From Acidobacteriota bacterium (lineage in GTDB: Bacteria > Acidobacteriota > Terriglobia > Terriglobales > Acidobacteriaceae): a stretch of 5,089 bases of DNA. Shown here piece after piece: positions 1 through 5,089 of the stretch; within the stretch, counting starts at the first letter, position 1, and each line of letters starts with the position of its first letter. Under the pieces are notes generated by a model. The model had not been told where the DNA came from. It did not search any database and saw nothing but the letters and a program-made list of their open reading frames with translations. The translations under genes and the position numbers were made by a program. The stretch is from NCBI GenBank assembly GCA_021780095.1, contig JAJXZK010000022.1, positions 1-5,089 of the forward strand. Direction: 5' to 3'.

Positions 1-99
1 ACGCATCACGGCTTCTGGCAGCCCATGGAAACGCTGCACGACCGCAAATTCCTTGAAGATCTTTGGGACACAGGTTCCGCTCCGTGGAAACTATGGTGA
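1..99 (+). CDS. rfbF: Glucose-1-phosphate cytidylyltransferase, C-terminal end (5' part outside window)
   Basis: Only the last 32 codons and the TGA stop are visible. The enzyme joins CTP and glucose-1-phosphate to give CDP-glucose, the first committed step to CDP-linked deoxysugars, in the cytoplasm. The visible end carries the family's C-terminal signature: [11 protein letters not shown], then a charged stretch with FLEDLW, then GSAPWKLW. Family members usually end with a very similar GFWQ-MDTLRD-LE-LW-G-APWK-W pattern. The stop codon lies inside the start of the next gene, a dehydratase that uses this enzyme's product, which supports the assignment. The full protein is normally about 255 residues, so roughly seven eighths lies upstream of the window. 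Confidence 0.87.
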   Translation, partial: THHGFWQPMETLHDRKFLEDLWDTGSAPWKLW

Positions 100-1214
100 A
101 CTCATTCTGGCAGGGCCGCAAAGTTTTTCTTACCGGACACACCGGCTTTAAAGGCAGCTGGATGTCGCTCTGGCTGCAGCAGCTCGGTGCCGAATTGATG
201 GGCTATGCGCTCCCGCCGCATACTTCGCCCAGCTTGTTTACCGTGGCGGACGTCGCCCGCGATATGACCTCCGTCATCGGCGACCTCGCGGAGCTCGATC
301 ATCTGCAGGATGCCCTGCTGCAGCATCAGCCGGAAATCGTGTTTCACCTCGCGGCGCAATCGCTCGTCCGCGCCTCCTATCAGGATCCCATCCGCACCTA
401 CGAAACCAACGTGCTCGGCACCGCGCGCCTGCTGGAAGCCGTGCGCGCCTGCGGCTCCGTTCGCGCCGTTGTCATCGTCACCACCGATAAGTGCTACGAA
501 AATCAGGAGTGGGTCTGGGCCTATCGCGAGAACGATCCCCTCGGCGGCCACGACCCCTACAGCAACAGCAAGGCCTGTGCGGAATTTGTCACCAGCGCCT
601 ATAGAAATTCTTTTTTTCCGCCCGACAAATATGCGCAACACAAAGTCGCCATCGCCTCCGCCCGCGCGGGCAACGTCATCGGCGGCGGAGATTGGGCCTC
701 CGATCGCCTCATCGTCGACATCGTTCGCGCCTTCAATTCCGGCGAGACTCTCCGCGTCCGCAATCCCAACGCGACCCGGCCCTGGCAGCATGTCTTGGAG
801 CCCTTGCGCGGCTACCTGACTCTCGCCGAGCATCTTTATCATCACGGTCCGCAGTTTTCCGGCGGCTGGAACTTCGGCCCGCATTACCACGATGCCAAAC
901 CTGTCCAATGGATCGTGGAATATGTCGCCGCACGCTGGGCCACTACGCCCGCCGCCGCCGCGCCCCGCTGGCAAATCGATAGCGGCGTTCACCCGCACGA
1001 GGCCAACATGCTCACCCTGGATTGGACTAGGGCCTCGCAGCATCTCGGCTGGCAGCCCGTGCTCTCGTTATCGCAGGCGCTCGACATGACCCTCGACTGG
1101 TACCGAGATGTAAAAGCCGGCGAGAACGCGCGGCAAAAATGCTCAGCCCAGCTTGACGCGTATCGGCAGGCCCTTGAAGATTTCTCTCGCACCAACGACA
1201 CTAGCAGGCGCTAG
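93..1214 (+). CDS. rfbG: CDP-glucose 4,6-dehydratase
   Basis: This cytoplasmic enzyme of the extended short-chain dehydrogenase/reductase superfamily converts CDP-glucose to CDP-4-keto-6-deoxyglucose using bound NAD. The 373-residue protein shows the whole family pattern: the nucleotide-binding glycine motif GHTGFKG (15-21), HLAAQS (85-90), TTDKCYEN (130-137, with the catalytic-region TDK), the catalytic Tyr156-x-x-x-Lys160 in [16 protein letters not shown] (191-201) and RPWQHVLEP (229-237). Length is slightly above the usual 355-360 because of about a dozen extra C-terminal residues. The ATG at 93 overlaps the upstream cytidylyltransferase stop (ATGGTGA), implying translational coupling. A TTG start ten codons upstream is in frame but lies inside the preceding gene and adds nothing conserved. 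A run of seven T's (611-617) in the Ser-Phe-Phe region leaves the frame intact. The last 72 bp overlap the convergent acyltransferase gene. The next usual pathway gene (rfbH, the 3-dehydrase) is not in the window. Confidence 0.97.
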   Translation: MVNSFWQGRKVFLTGHTGFKGSWMSLWLQQLGAELMGYALPPHTSPSLFTVADVARDMTSVIGDLAELDHLQDALLQHQPEIVFHLAAQSLVRASYQDPIRTYETNVLGTARLLEAVRACGSVRAVVIVTTDKCYENQEWVWAYRENDPLGGHDPYSNSKACAEFVTSAYRNSFFPPDKYAQHKVAIASARAGNVIGGGDWASDRLIVDIVRAFNSGETLRVRNPNATRPWQHVLEPLRGYLTLAEHLYHHGPQFSGGWNFGPHYHDAKPVQWIVEYVAARWATTPAAAAPRWQIDSGVHPHEANMLTLDWTRASQHLGWQPVLSLSQALDMTLDWYRDVKAGENARQKCSAQLDAYRQALEDFSRTNDTSRR

Positions 1215-2459
1215 CGTTGCAGGCCTGGATCTCGGCCGGAAATGAACCTTCAGCGCCAGGATTTTCGACTCGAACAAGTCATAGCTGAACTTCGCCACCA
1301 GAAACGTCACCGCAATCAGAAGCGCGATATACGGCAGCGCCCACCGCAGTGGCAAAGGGAACACCACGCCGTATCGCACTTCCAAAATATGTTCCAAAAT
1401 CAAGTAGATCGGAATGTGATAGATATACATTCCGTAGCTGTATTTCCCCACCGTTCGCAGCCAACCTGTGCAAAGAACATGATGAAGCGGCGGGATGCGA
1501 TGCTGCGATAGCGCCAGCAAGCCGCCCGCCAGCAACGCAAACGCCGTGATTCCCAGCGTGGGCATGTAGATACGTGTGTCGATCAGTTCCCGGTGGTGGA
1601 ACAGGGCGATATAGCAAAAGATCCCACCGCCCAAACCCAAGGCCAGATAAATCCATCGCCGCGGAATCTGCCCCCGTCGCAACAAAATGGCCAGCGTCAC
1701 TCCCACCAACAATCCGTCCATTCGGCTCGTCGTCAGCACCATCGCTCCCAGGCTCTCGGCGTACCGGTGGACCATGTAGAGGCGCAGGGGCAGCGCGATC
1801 ACCAGGCCTGTCGTACATAGGCAAAGAACCCAGCCTTCCGGCAATAGCCAAATCACCAGCGGCCAAACCAGATAGAACTGCTCTTCCACCGCCAGGCTCC
1901 AGAAATGTCCAAACGCACTGACCGTCTGATACGCCCCGTGGTTCCAAAAGATAGGCCAGTTCTGCGCGTAGAAATAGTAAGAAATCCGCATCCGTTCCGG
2001 CGGCATCATGGTATTCCACCAGAAGTTGTAATGCGCCGCCACCAGGCCCGCTGTGACCACAAAATAATAAATAGGAAAGATGCGCAGGAAACGCCGCGCA
2101 TAGAAAGAAGAGAAATAATTCTCCGCTGTCTTGGACTTCAGCAGAATTCCGGTAATCAGGAACCCGGACAGCACAAAGAAAAGTTCAACCCCGGACCATC
2201 CCGGAACCATTGCGTACGCGAAGAGCTTCGCGGCGAAGGTCGTTTGCAGGATGTAGCGTCCGCCACCATGCGACAGCATCACGGCCAGCAACGCAATGCC
2301 GCGAATTCCGTCCAGCTCCGGCTTGTGTTTCGGCTCCGCCGCGCTGCGGGATGAATGTCGTTTTGCTTTGAATGGGAGAGGAAGCATGGTCACCACAACT
2401 GAAATACGCAGCGAGTCCCAGGGGCAGTCGATCGAGTCTGCATTCCTCCCCGTCTCCAT
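1143..2459 (-). CDS. AT3-family (OafA/YrhL-like) membrane O-acyltransferase
   Basis: This is an integral inner-membrane acyltransferase of the acyltransferase_3 family, whose members O-acetylate (or otherwise acylate) O-antigen, capsule and other exported glycans. From the chosen start it has 438 residues. Visible hallmarks are LDGIRG followed by the R-x10-H motif (Arg53, His64), FFVLSGFL (94-101), FYARRFLRIFP (119-129), SLAVEEQFYLVWP (188-200, conserved Glu pair), GKYSYGMYIYHIP (about 338-350) and SYDLFE near residue 392. Many hydrophobic segments, about ten, lie between them. There is no C-terminal SGNH domain, so it is the short form. The start is uncertain. The ATG at 2459 has GGAG four bases upstream and lies 50 bp after the glycosyltransferase stop; the ATG at 2387 would give 414 residues but has only a weak GTGGTGA upstream; a TTG at 2471 is also possible. 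The last 23 residues are encoded inside the 3' end of rfbG. The acyl group and acceptor cannot be read from sequence. Confidence 0.93.
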   Translation of the reverse strand: METGRNADSIDCPWDSLRISVVVTMLPLPFKAKRHSSRSAAEPKHKPELDGIRGIALLAVMLSHGGGRYILQTTFAAKLFAYAMVPGWSGVELFFVLSGFLITGILLKSKTAENYFSSFYARRFLRIFPIYYFVVTAGLVAAHYNFWWNTMMPPERMRISYYFYAQNWPIFWNHGAYQTVSAFGHFWSLAVEEQFYLVWPLVIWLLPEGWVLCLCTTGLVIALPLRLYMVHRYAESLGAMVLTTSRMDGLLVGVTLAILLRRGQIPRRWIYLALGLGGGIFCYIALFHHRELIDTRIYMPTLGITAFALLAGGLLALSQHRIPPLHHVLCTGWLRTVGKYSYGMYIYHIPIYLILEHILEVRYGVVFPLPLRWALPYIALLIAVTFLVAKFSYDLFESKILALKVHFRPRSRPATLAPASVVGAREIFKGLPIRVKLG

Positions 2460-2463
2460 GATG

Positions 2464-2467
2464 CTCC
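2464..2467 (-). promoter_or_regulatory. Possible ribosome-binding site of the acyltransferase
   Basis: GGAG followed by CATC and then ATG. It favours the start at 2459 over the downstream ATG at 2387. The spacing of four bases is short and the motif is only four bases, so this does not settle the start. Confidence 0.4.
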
Positions 2468-2509
2468 GCAATTCGACCGTGATGTCTGATTTGCTTCATT
2501 CCCCTCAAA

Positions 2510-3481
2510 CTAAAGTAACGTTTCCGTCCCCAACGGCGGCTGCGGCGGCGTCTCAAAATTCACTCGTTCCCGTTCCACCGCAAACGGTCGATGCTGAATC
2601 TGCGTATGAATGGCGCCAATGTATTCCCCCATCACCCCCATCGATACCAGCAGGATCGAGCTGACGAAAAACATCCCGATCACCACCGGCGCAATTCCGA
2701 CAGAAAAACTTCGCCAGAACAAAATCTTGTACACCAGATACGTCATACCCGTCAGGAAGGAAAGCAGCGCGCCCGCAAACCCGGCAAACGTCATCAGCCG
2801 CAGCGGCACCTTCGAGTGGTTGATGATGCCCAGCATGCCGTAGTCATATAACGTATAAAAATTGTTTTTCGTGATGCCGTGCGCCCGTCCCGGTTGATCG
2901 TAATAAATCTTCTTGTGCGGCAGACCAATCTCCGCAATCATGCCGCGAAAATACGGATACGGATCGGCAAACGACTTCACCAGGTCCACCACGCGCCGGT
3001 CATACAGCCCAAAGCCGGTAAAATTCTCGAACGTCTCAATCGACGACAGCCGATTCACCAGCGCATAGTATTTCTTACGCGCCCAGAACATCAGCGGATG
3101 CTCCCCGCTGGTGCGCTTGATCGCCAGCACCATGGAGTAGCCTTCCTCCCACCCCTGCACCAGGTCTGCAATCATTTCCGGCGGGTCCTGCATATCAGCC
3201 ACAATGCCGATCACCGCATCTCCCTGCGCCTGCCAAAACGCGTGCATCGGGCTGCGCACATGCCCAAAGTTACGGGAGTTCACAATAATTTTGACGTTCG
3301 GATCGGCTGCCGCCAGCCCCTTCAGCACCGCCACCGTGCTGTCCTCAGAAGCGTTGTCGATAAAGATGTGCTCGTATTTATATCGCCCCAGCGCCGCAAT
3401 CACCGCGCGCACCCGCGTGTACAGTTCAACGACATTGTCTTCTTCGTTGTAGCAGGGAGTAATGATGCTGATCGTCTTCAC
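2510..3481 (-). CDS. Family 2 glycosyltransferase, GtrB/DPM1-like, with two C-terminal membrane helices
   Basis: This is probably a polyprenyl-phosphate glycosyltransferase, moving a sugar from a nucleotide donor to undecaprenyl phosphate on the cytoplasmic face of the inner membrane. The 323-residue protein has the GT-A fold landmarks of the DPM1-like group: SIITPCYNEEDNV (5-17), IDNASEDST (41-49), SRNFGH (69-74), the metal/donor-binding DMQDPPE (96-102) and FTGFGLYDRR (154-163). Two hydrophobic helices follow at about 229-255 and 261-284, with GVMGEYIG at the end of the second. Length and layout match GtrB proteins (about 305-330 residues). The GTG start overlaps the methyltransferase stop as GTGA and has GAGGA upstream; a second GTG six codons earlier lies inside the methyltransferase gene and is less likely. 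A GtrA-type partner lies in the same gene string. The first 73 bp are repeated at 4442-4514. The sugar donor cannot be told from sequence. Confidence 0.95.
   Translation of the reverse strand: MKTISIITPCYNEEDNVVELYTRVRAVIAALGRYKYEHIFIDNASEDSTVAVLKGLAAADPNVKIIVNSRNFGHVRSPMHAFWQAQGDAVIGIVADMQDPPEMIADLVQGWEEGYSMVLAIKRTSGEHPLMFWARKKYYALVNRLSSIETFENFTGFGLYDRRVVDLVKSFADPYPYFRGMIAEIGLPHKKIYYDQPGRAHGITKNNFYTLYDYGMLGIINHSKVPLRLMTFAGFAGALLSFLTGMTYLVYKILFWRSFSVGIAPVVIGMFFVSSILLVSMGVMGEYIGAIHTQIQHRPFAVERERVNFETPPQPPLGTETLL
3409..3481 (-). repeat. 73-bp direct repeat, copy A (start of the intact glycosyltransferase gene)
   Basis: This copy covers codons 1 to about 24 of the intact glycosyltransferase. 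It matches copy B base for base at a fixed offset of 1033 bp except at 3413 (C versus A) and 3428 (A versus G). Similarity stops abruptly upstream of the GTG start codon and within two or three bases beyond the other end. Confidence 0.96.
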
Positions 3482-4377
3482 GGCTTCCTCGCTAGGCACC
3501 AGGTCATCGTCCCGGAAGTAACTCTGTAGATTCCGAATTTGTAAGAGCTAACGTCATATTGGCCTTCGGCAACAACCTCCCAGTGCATGGAATCTGCCAG
3601 ATATCGTAACGCCTTCGGGCAAAAGAAATTCACATGTTCATGCATTAGATAGATCAGTGAGGGCCTGAACAATCGCAATCCGACGGAAGGCCGCGTTACC
3701 ATCAATATGGCCAACTGGGTCAACCTTTTCGCGATGTTCTTCGGGCCGGCTGGCGATTCCTGCGGCACTTCGACAAATATCAGTGTTCCTTTGCCGCTGA
3801 TTTCGCTTATCTCCTCAATGGTCTTTTGCGGATCGCCGACATGTTCCAGCACATTGCTGCAAATTACCAGATCCCACTGGCGCCCTTTGCAATCCTCCTG
3901 CGTTCGCAGATGTCCGATGCCGGGCAGCGTATCTAAGTCTGATATATCGAACACGTACCTTTCGGTATTCGGTAAAAGATCTTCGATCAGTTCGCCTCTG
4001 TTGCCCCCAAAGTCGAGAATCGTACGCACTTGCAGGCCCGCGAGATACGGGCTCAGAACGCGCCGAAGCGTGTCCTTTCGAACCTTCATCCCGGTCGGGG
4101 CCGACAGTCCTTCGTTGAAGGATGGTGAATACCACGGCTCATAGGATTGTCGCAGTTTCTGATACTCCCCGGAACGGTAGTCGGCGTACAGCCGCTTCTC
4201 CTCATCGCCCTCCAGGCGGGGGTTGAAAAATTGAAATCCGCAGTTTTCGCAACGCATCAGCTTCACGGGAAAACATGACGCGTTCCAGATCCGCCGTGCC
4301 AGAAACGGTGCGATCACCCCCGTCGATGATTTCGAAATAGGCGCGTGACAAATCACACAGTTACTTACGGATTGCAC
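3478..4377 (-). CDS. Class I SAM-dependent methyltransferase with N-terminal zinc-ribbon-like cysteines
   Basis: This is a soluble methyltransferase, probably acting on a sugar or glycan intermediate given its neighbours. The 299-residue protein starts with two CxxC pairs (Cys7/Cys10 and Cys43/Cys46, the latter in RCENCGFQFFNPR), a likely zinc-binding knuckle as in several sugar methyltransferase families. The Rossmann core shows motif I as LDFGGNRGE (121-129), where the usual middle glycine of DxGxGxG is Asn126. An acidic strand end (FDIS, 143-146) and the post-motif CSNVLEHV (173-180) follow. HEHVNFF (246-252), near the C terminus, is also typical of this type. The GTG start has an excellent site, GGGAGGA, just upstream. 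The stop overlaps the glycosyltransferase start, so the two are translated together. The gene is bracketed by the 73-bp direct repeats, suggesting it arrived as a cassette. Substrate and position methylated (C, N or O) cannot be inferred. Confidence 0.92.
   Translation of the reverse strand: MQSVSNCVICHAPISKSSTGVIAPFLARRIWNASCFPVKLMRCENCGFQFFNPRLEGDEEKRLYADYRSGEYQKLRQSYEPWYSPSFNEGLSAPTGMKVRKDTLRRVLSPYLAGLQVRTILDFGGNRGELIEDLLPNTERYVFDISDLDTLPGIGHLRTQEDCKGRQWDLVICSNVLEHVGDPQKTIEEISEISGKGTLIFVEVPQESPAGPKNIAKRLTQLAILMVTRPSVGLRLFRPSLIYLMHEHVNFFCPKALRYLADSMHWEVVAEGQYDVSSYKFGIYRVTSGTMTWCLARKP
3482..3490 (-). promoter_or_regulatory. Ribosome-binding site that fixes the glycosyltransferase start
   Basis: GAGGA, then AGCC, then GTG. 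It sits inside the last codons of the methyltransferase gene and points to the GTG at 3481, whose last bases form the overlapping TGA stop. It argues against the GTG six codons further upstream, which has no such site. Confidence 0.7.
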
Positions 4378-4381
4378 AAAA

Positions 4382-4388
4382 TCCTCCC
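4382..4388 (-). promoter_or_regulatory. Strong ribosome-binding site of the methyltransferase
   Basis: GGGAGGA followed by TTTT and the GTG start at 4377, with five bases between GGAGG and the start. It is the best Shine-Dalgarno match in the window and fixes a non-ATG start for which no good alternative lies nearby. Confidence 0.8.
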
Positions 4389-4401
4389 GCTTCCACTTAT
4401 G

Positions 4402-4417
4402 TTCCGCACACGCGGAA
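4402..4417. other. Small perfect inverted repeat (6-bp stem, 4-base loop) upstream of the methyltransferase
   Basis: TTCCGC, four bases, GCGGAA. It lies in the 64 bp between copy B of the repeat and the methyltransferase start. No T-run follows on the minus strand, so it does not look like an intrinsic terminator of the upstream genes. It could be a short mRNA hairpin in the leader or simply chance. Confidence 0.4.
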
Positions 4418-4441
4418 AACCACGCACGCTTTGCGATCTAT

Positions 4442-4514
4442 GCACACGCGTGTACAGTTCGACGACATTGTCTTCTTCGTTGTAGCAGGGAGTAATGATG
4501 CTGATCGTCTTCAC
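4442..4514 (-). repeat. 73-bp direct repeat, copy B (start of the truncated glycosyltransferase)
   Basis: The partner of copy A, in the same orientation. Together the two copies enclose the methyltransferase gene and its 64-bp leader. The far edge contains the palindrome ACACGCGTGT (4444-4453), and a 9-base word, GCACACGCG, at 4442-4450 recurs at 4406-4414 beside the small inverted repeat. Confidence 0.96.
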
Positions 4515-4525
4515 TTCGCCTCGCG

Positions 4526-4594
4526 TTATTTGGATGCACTCCAGCTGCGCCCATCCGCCAGATACCAGAATTGTAAGGGTTCCCGCAGATCTTT
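4526..4594 (-). pseudogene. Possible C-terminal remnant of a lost gene (about 22 codons plus stop)
   Basis: Between the gtrA stop and the glycosyltransferase fragment, one frame reads FKDLREPLQFWYLADG and then RSWSASK before a TAA that lies 11 bp upstream of the fragment's GTG, a normal operon spacing. The composition looks protein-like, unlike the other two frames. Going further upstream, the frame becomes an Arg-rich shadow of gtrA, so the rest of the gene is missing. A CTTACAA(A)TTC word sits at the same distance (53 bases) from the glycosyltransferase start here and in the methyltransferase gene. The lost gene may therefore have been another methyltransferase, but the match is too short to rely on. 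It could also be chance. Confidence 0.33.
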
Positions 4595-5089
4595 AAACGC
4601 GGTTCTCCGCCTTCGCCGACTCCGCGATCACACCTTCCACCACATCCTCGATCGGCGCTTCCGCTTCGGTGGCAGCGTCATGCGCCGCATCGTCGGGAAC
4701 ACGAAAGGAAAAATGCTTGTGCCCGAAGAAGCTGTAGCTCACCGTCAGCCCCGTCCACAGCGCGCCGGCAATGTAAGGCGCGCTCCGCCCTAAATGAAAT
4801 CCGTAAGACAGCCCTTCCACCAGCAGTGGCAGCAACACCAGCCCAGGCAGAATTCCGCTGCCATACACCAGAATGCAGCGGAACCACTCCAACAGATAAT
4901 TTCCCTGCGTCTTGAAGATAAAAATTTTGTAACAGAAATAAGCAACTGTGATCGCCAGCAGGTTTGAGGCCACGGAGGCATAGATGTATCCGAAACGCAC
5001 TCTCGGCATCAGCAGCGCCGTAAACAGCGCGTACAAGCTGTATCCGAAGACGGTGTTCCATACCCCCACGACCAGATATCGCGCAAATT
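4593..5089 (-). CDS. GtrA-family membrane protein (N terminus outside window)
   Basis: GtrA-like proteins are small inner-membrane proteins with four helices, thought to help move polyprenyl-phosphate-linked sugars across the membrane alongside a GtrB-type glycosyltransferase. The 164 visible residues begin FARYLVVGVWNTVFGYSLY, the usual first helix (family pattern RF-LVG--NT--GY). Helix two lies about 32-58 and includes the conserved Asn42 and the KIFIFK end. Helix three is about 70-90, and helix four about 104-121, ending SYSFFGHKHFSF. Coding continues to the window edge with no stop, so in-frame GTG and ATG codons near the edge are internal; only a few N-terminal residues should be missing. 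The C terminus carries an unusual 36-residue soluble tail (129-164) rich in Ala and with ten Asp/Glu. A GtrB-like glycosyltransferase, the expected partner, lies downstream on the same strand. Confidence 0.92.
   Translation of the reverse strand, partial: FARYLVVGVWNTVFGYSLYALFTALLMPRVRFGYIYASVASNLLAITVAYFCYKIFIFKTQGNYLLEWFRCILVYGSGILPGLVLLPLLVEGLSYGFHLGRSAPYIAGALWTGLTVSYSFFGHKHFSFRVPDDAAHDAATEAEAPIEDVVEGVIAESAKAENRV

Larger units (their letters stand above)
4365..4514 (-). pseudogene. Truncated N-terminal copy of the family 2 glycosyltransferase
   Basis: A GTG-started frame of 49 codons. Its first 24 codons encode the same residues as the intact glycosyltransferase downstream, including SIITPCYNEEDNV and ending with LYTRV. 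After that the reading runs into unrelated, Arg/Ser-rich sequence and stops at a TAA that lies just inside the methyltransferase gene. A site of its own survives upstream (GAGG, four bases, GTG). It lacks the nucleotide-binding, DxD-like and membrane parts and so cannot be a working enzyme. It overlaps the methyltransferase start by 13 bp in another frame, so its translation might still couple to that gene. It is best seen as the remnant of a glycosyltransferase start left behind by recombination. Confidence 0.8.

Noticed and set aside
611..617. Run of seven T's in rfbG as a possible frameshift or slippage site
   Set aside because: The frame is intact through it and all downstream motifs follow in frame. 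There is no second product signature in the alternative frames.
102..1043. Long open frame on the minus strand opposite rfbG (about 313 codons)
   Set aside because: It is a shadow of a gene with G/C-rich third positions. The translation is Gly/Ala/Asp-rich low-complexity with no domain pattern, while the plus strand encodes an unmistakable CDP-glucose dehydratase.
1200..1230. Terminator between the convergent genes (CTAG-containing repeats near 1200-1215)
   Set aside because: The repeats are 4-6 bases with no stable stem and no T-run on either strand, and they lie within coding sequence.
1279..2019. Second minus-strand open frame inside the acyltransferase gene (about 246 codons)
   Set aside because: It is out of frame with the acyltransferase, whose motifs and membrane helices continue uninterrupted through this stretch. 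No recognisable protein features.
2388..2509. Small open frame (ATG at 2499) in the gap after the glycosyltransferase
   Set aside because: Although GAGGGGA precedes its ATG, the spacing is too tight. The peptide is His/Arg-rich without any pattern and runs on out of frame into the acyltransferase gene.
2879..3529. Plus-strand open frame opposite the glycosyltransferase, whose start-region peptide recurs at 4431-4510
   Set aside because: The shared peptide is only the antisense reading of the 73-bp repeat. The real coding strand is minus.
3478..4377. Lower G+C of the methyltransferase gene as evidence of foreign origin
   Set aside because: A hand count gives 189 G+C in 360 bases (3661-4020, about 52%), below sampled parts of rfbG and the glycosyltransferase (about 58-70%). 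However, sampled parts of the gtrA and acyltransferase genes are equally low or lower (about 42-63%), so composition does not single this gene out.
4388..4441. Possible promoter for the methyltransferase in the 64-bp leader (CATAAG as a -10)
   Set aside because: Only four of six bases fit, the -35 candidate is poor and the spacer is about 15 bp. The stretch looks more like recombination debris inside an operon.

Overview
The window reads as part of a surface-polysaccharide (O-antigen or capsule type) locus of a Gram-negative bacterium of moderately high G+C. The proteins have an Acidobacteriota-like flavour, but that is a guess from general appearance; nothing here fixes the taxon.

Layout. 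On the plus strand, the window opens inside the last 32 codons of a glucose-1-phosphate cytidylyltransferase (rfbF). This overlaps the start of a complete CDP-glucose 4,6-dehydratase (rfbG, to 1214). Together they make CDP-4-keto-6-deoxyglucose, the precursor of CDP-linked dideoxy and deoxy sugars. Everything else is on the minus strand and converges on rfbG. Read in the direction of transcription (right to left), it holds a GtrA-family membrane protein cut by the window edge, a short stretch of gene debris, a zinc-ribbon SAM methyltransferase, a GtrB/DPM1-like family 2 glycosyltransferase with two C-terminal membrane helices, and an AT3-family membrane acyltransferase. The acyltransferase tail runs 72 bp into the 3' end of rfbG on the opposite strand. 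No stretch over 300 bases lacks a gene, and I see no convincing terminator or promoter.

How the genes may work together. The minus-strand genes look like a glycan-decoration module. The glycosyltransferase would charge a polyprenyl phosphate with a sugar, GtrA would help move the lipid-linked sugar across the inner membrane, and the methyltransferase and acyltransferase would methylate and acylate the sugar or glycan. The plus-strand genes supply a CDP-deoxysugar. That the two modules serve the same glycan is inference from proximity.

Most notable signal. The first 73 bp of the glycosyltransferase gene, starting exactly at its start codon, are present a second time 1033 bp away (71 of 73 identical), on the far side of the methyltransferase gene. 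The extra copy keeps its own ribosome-binding site but loses homology after about 24 codons. Just upstream of it lies what looks like the last 23 codons of another lost gene. This looks like the scar of a cassette insertion or swap that placed the methyltransferase between gtrA and the glycosyltransferase. A duplication followed by deletion, or an assembly misjoin, would look similar.
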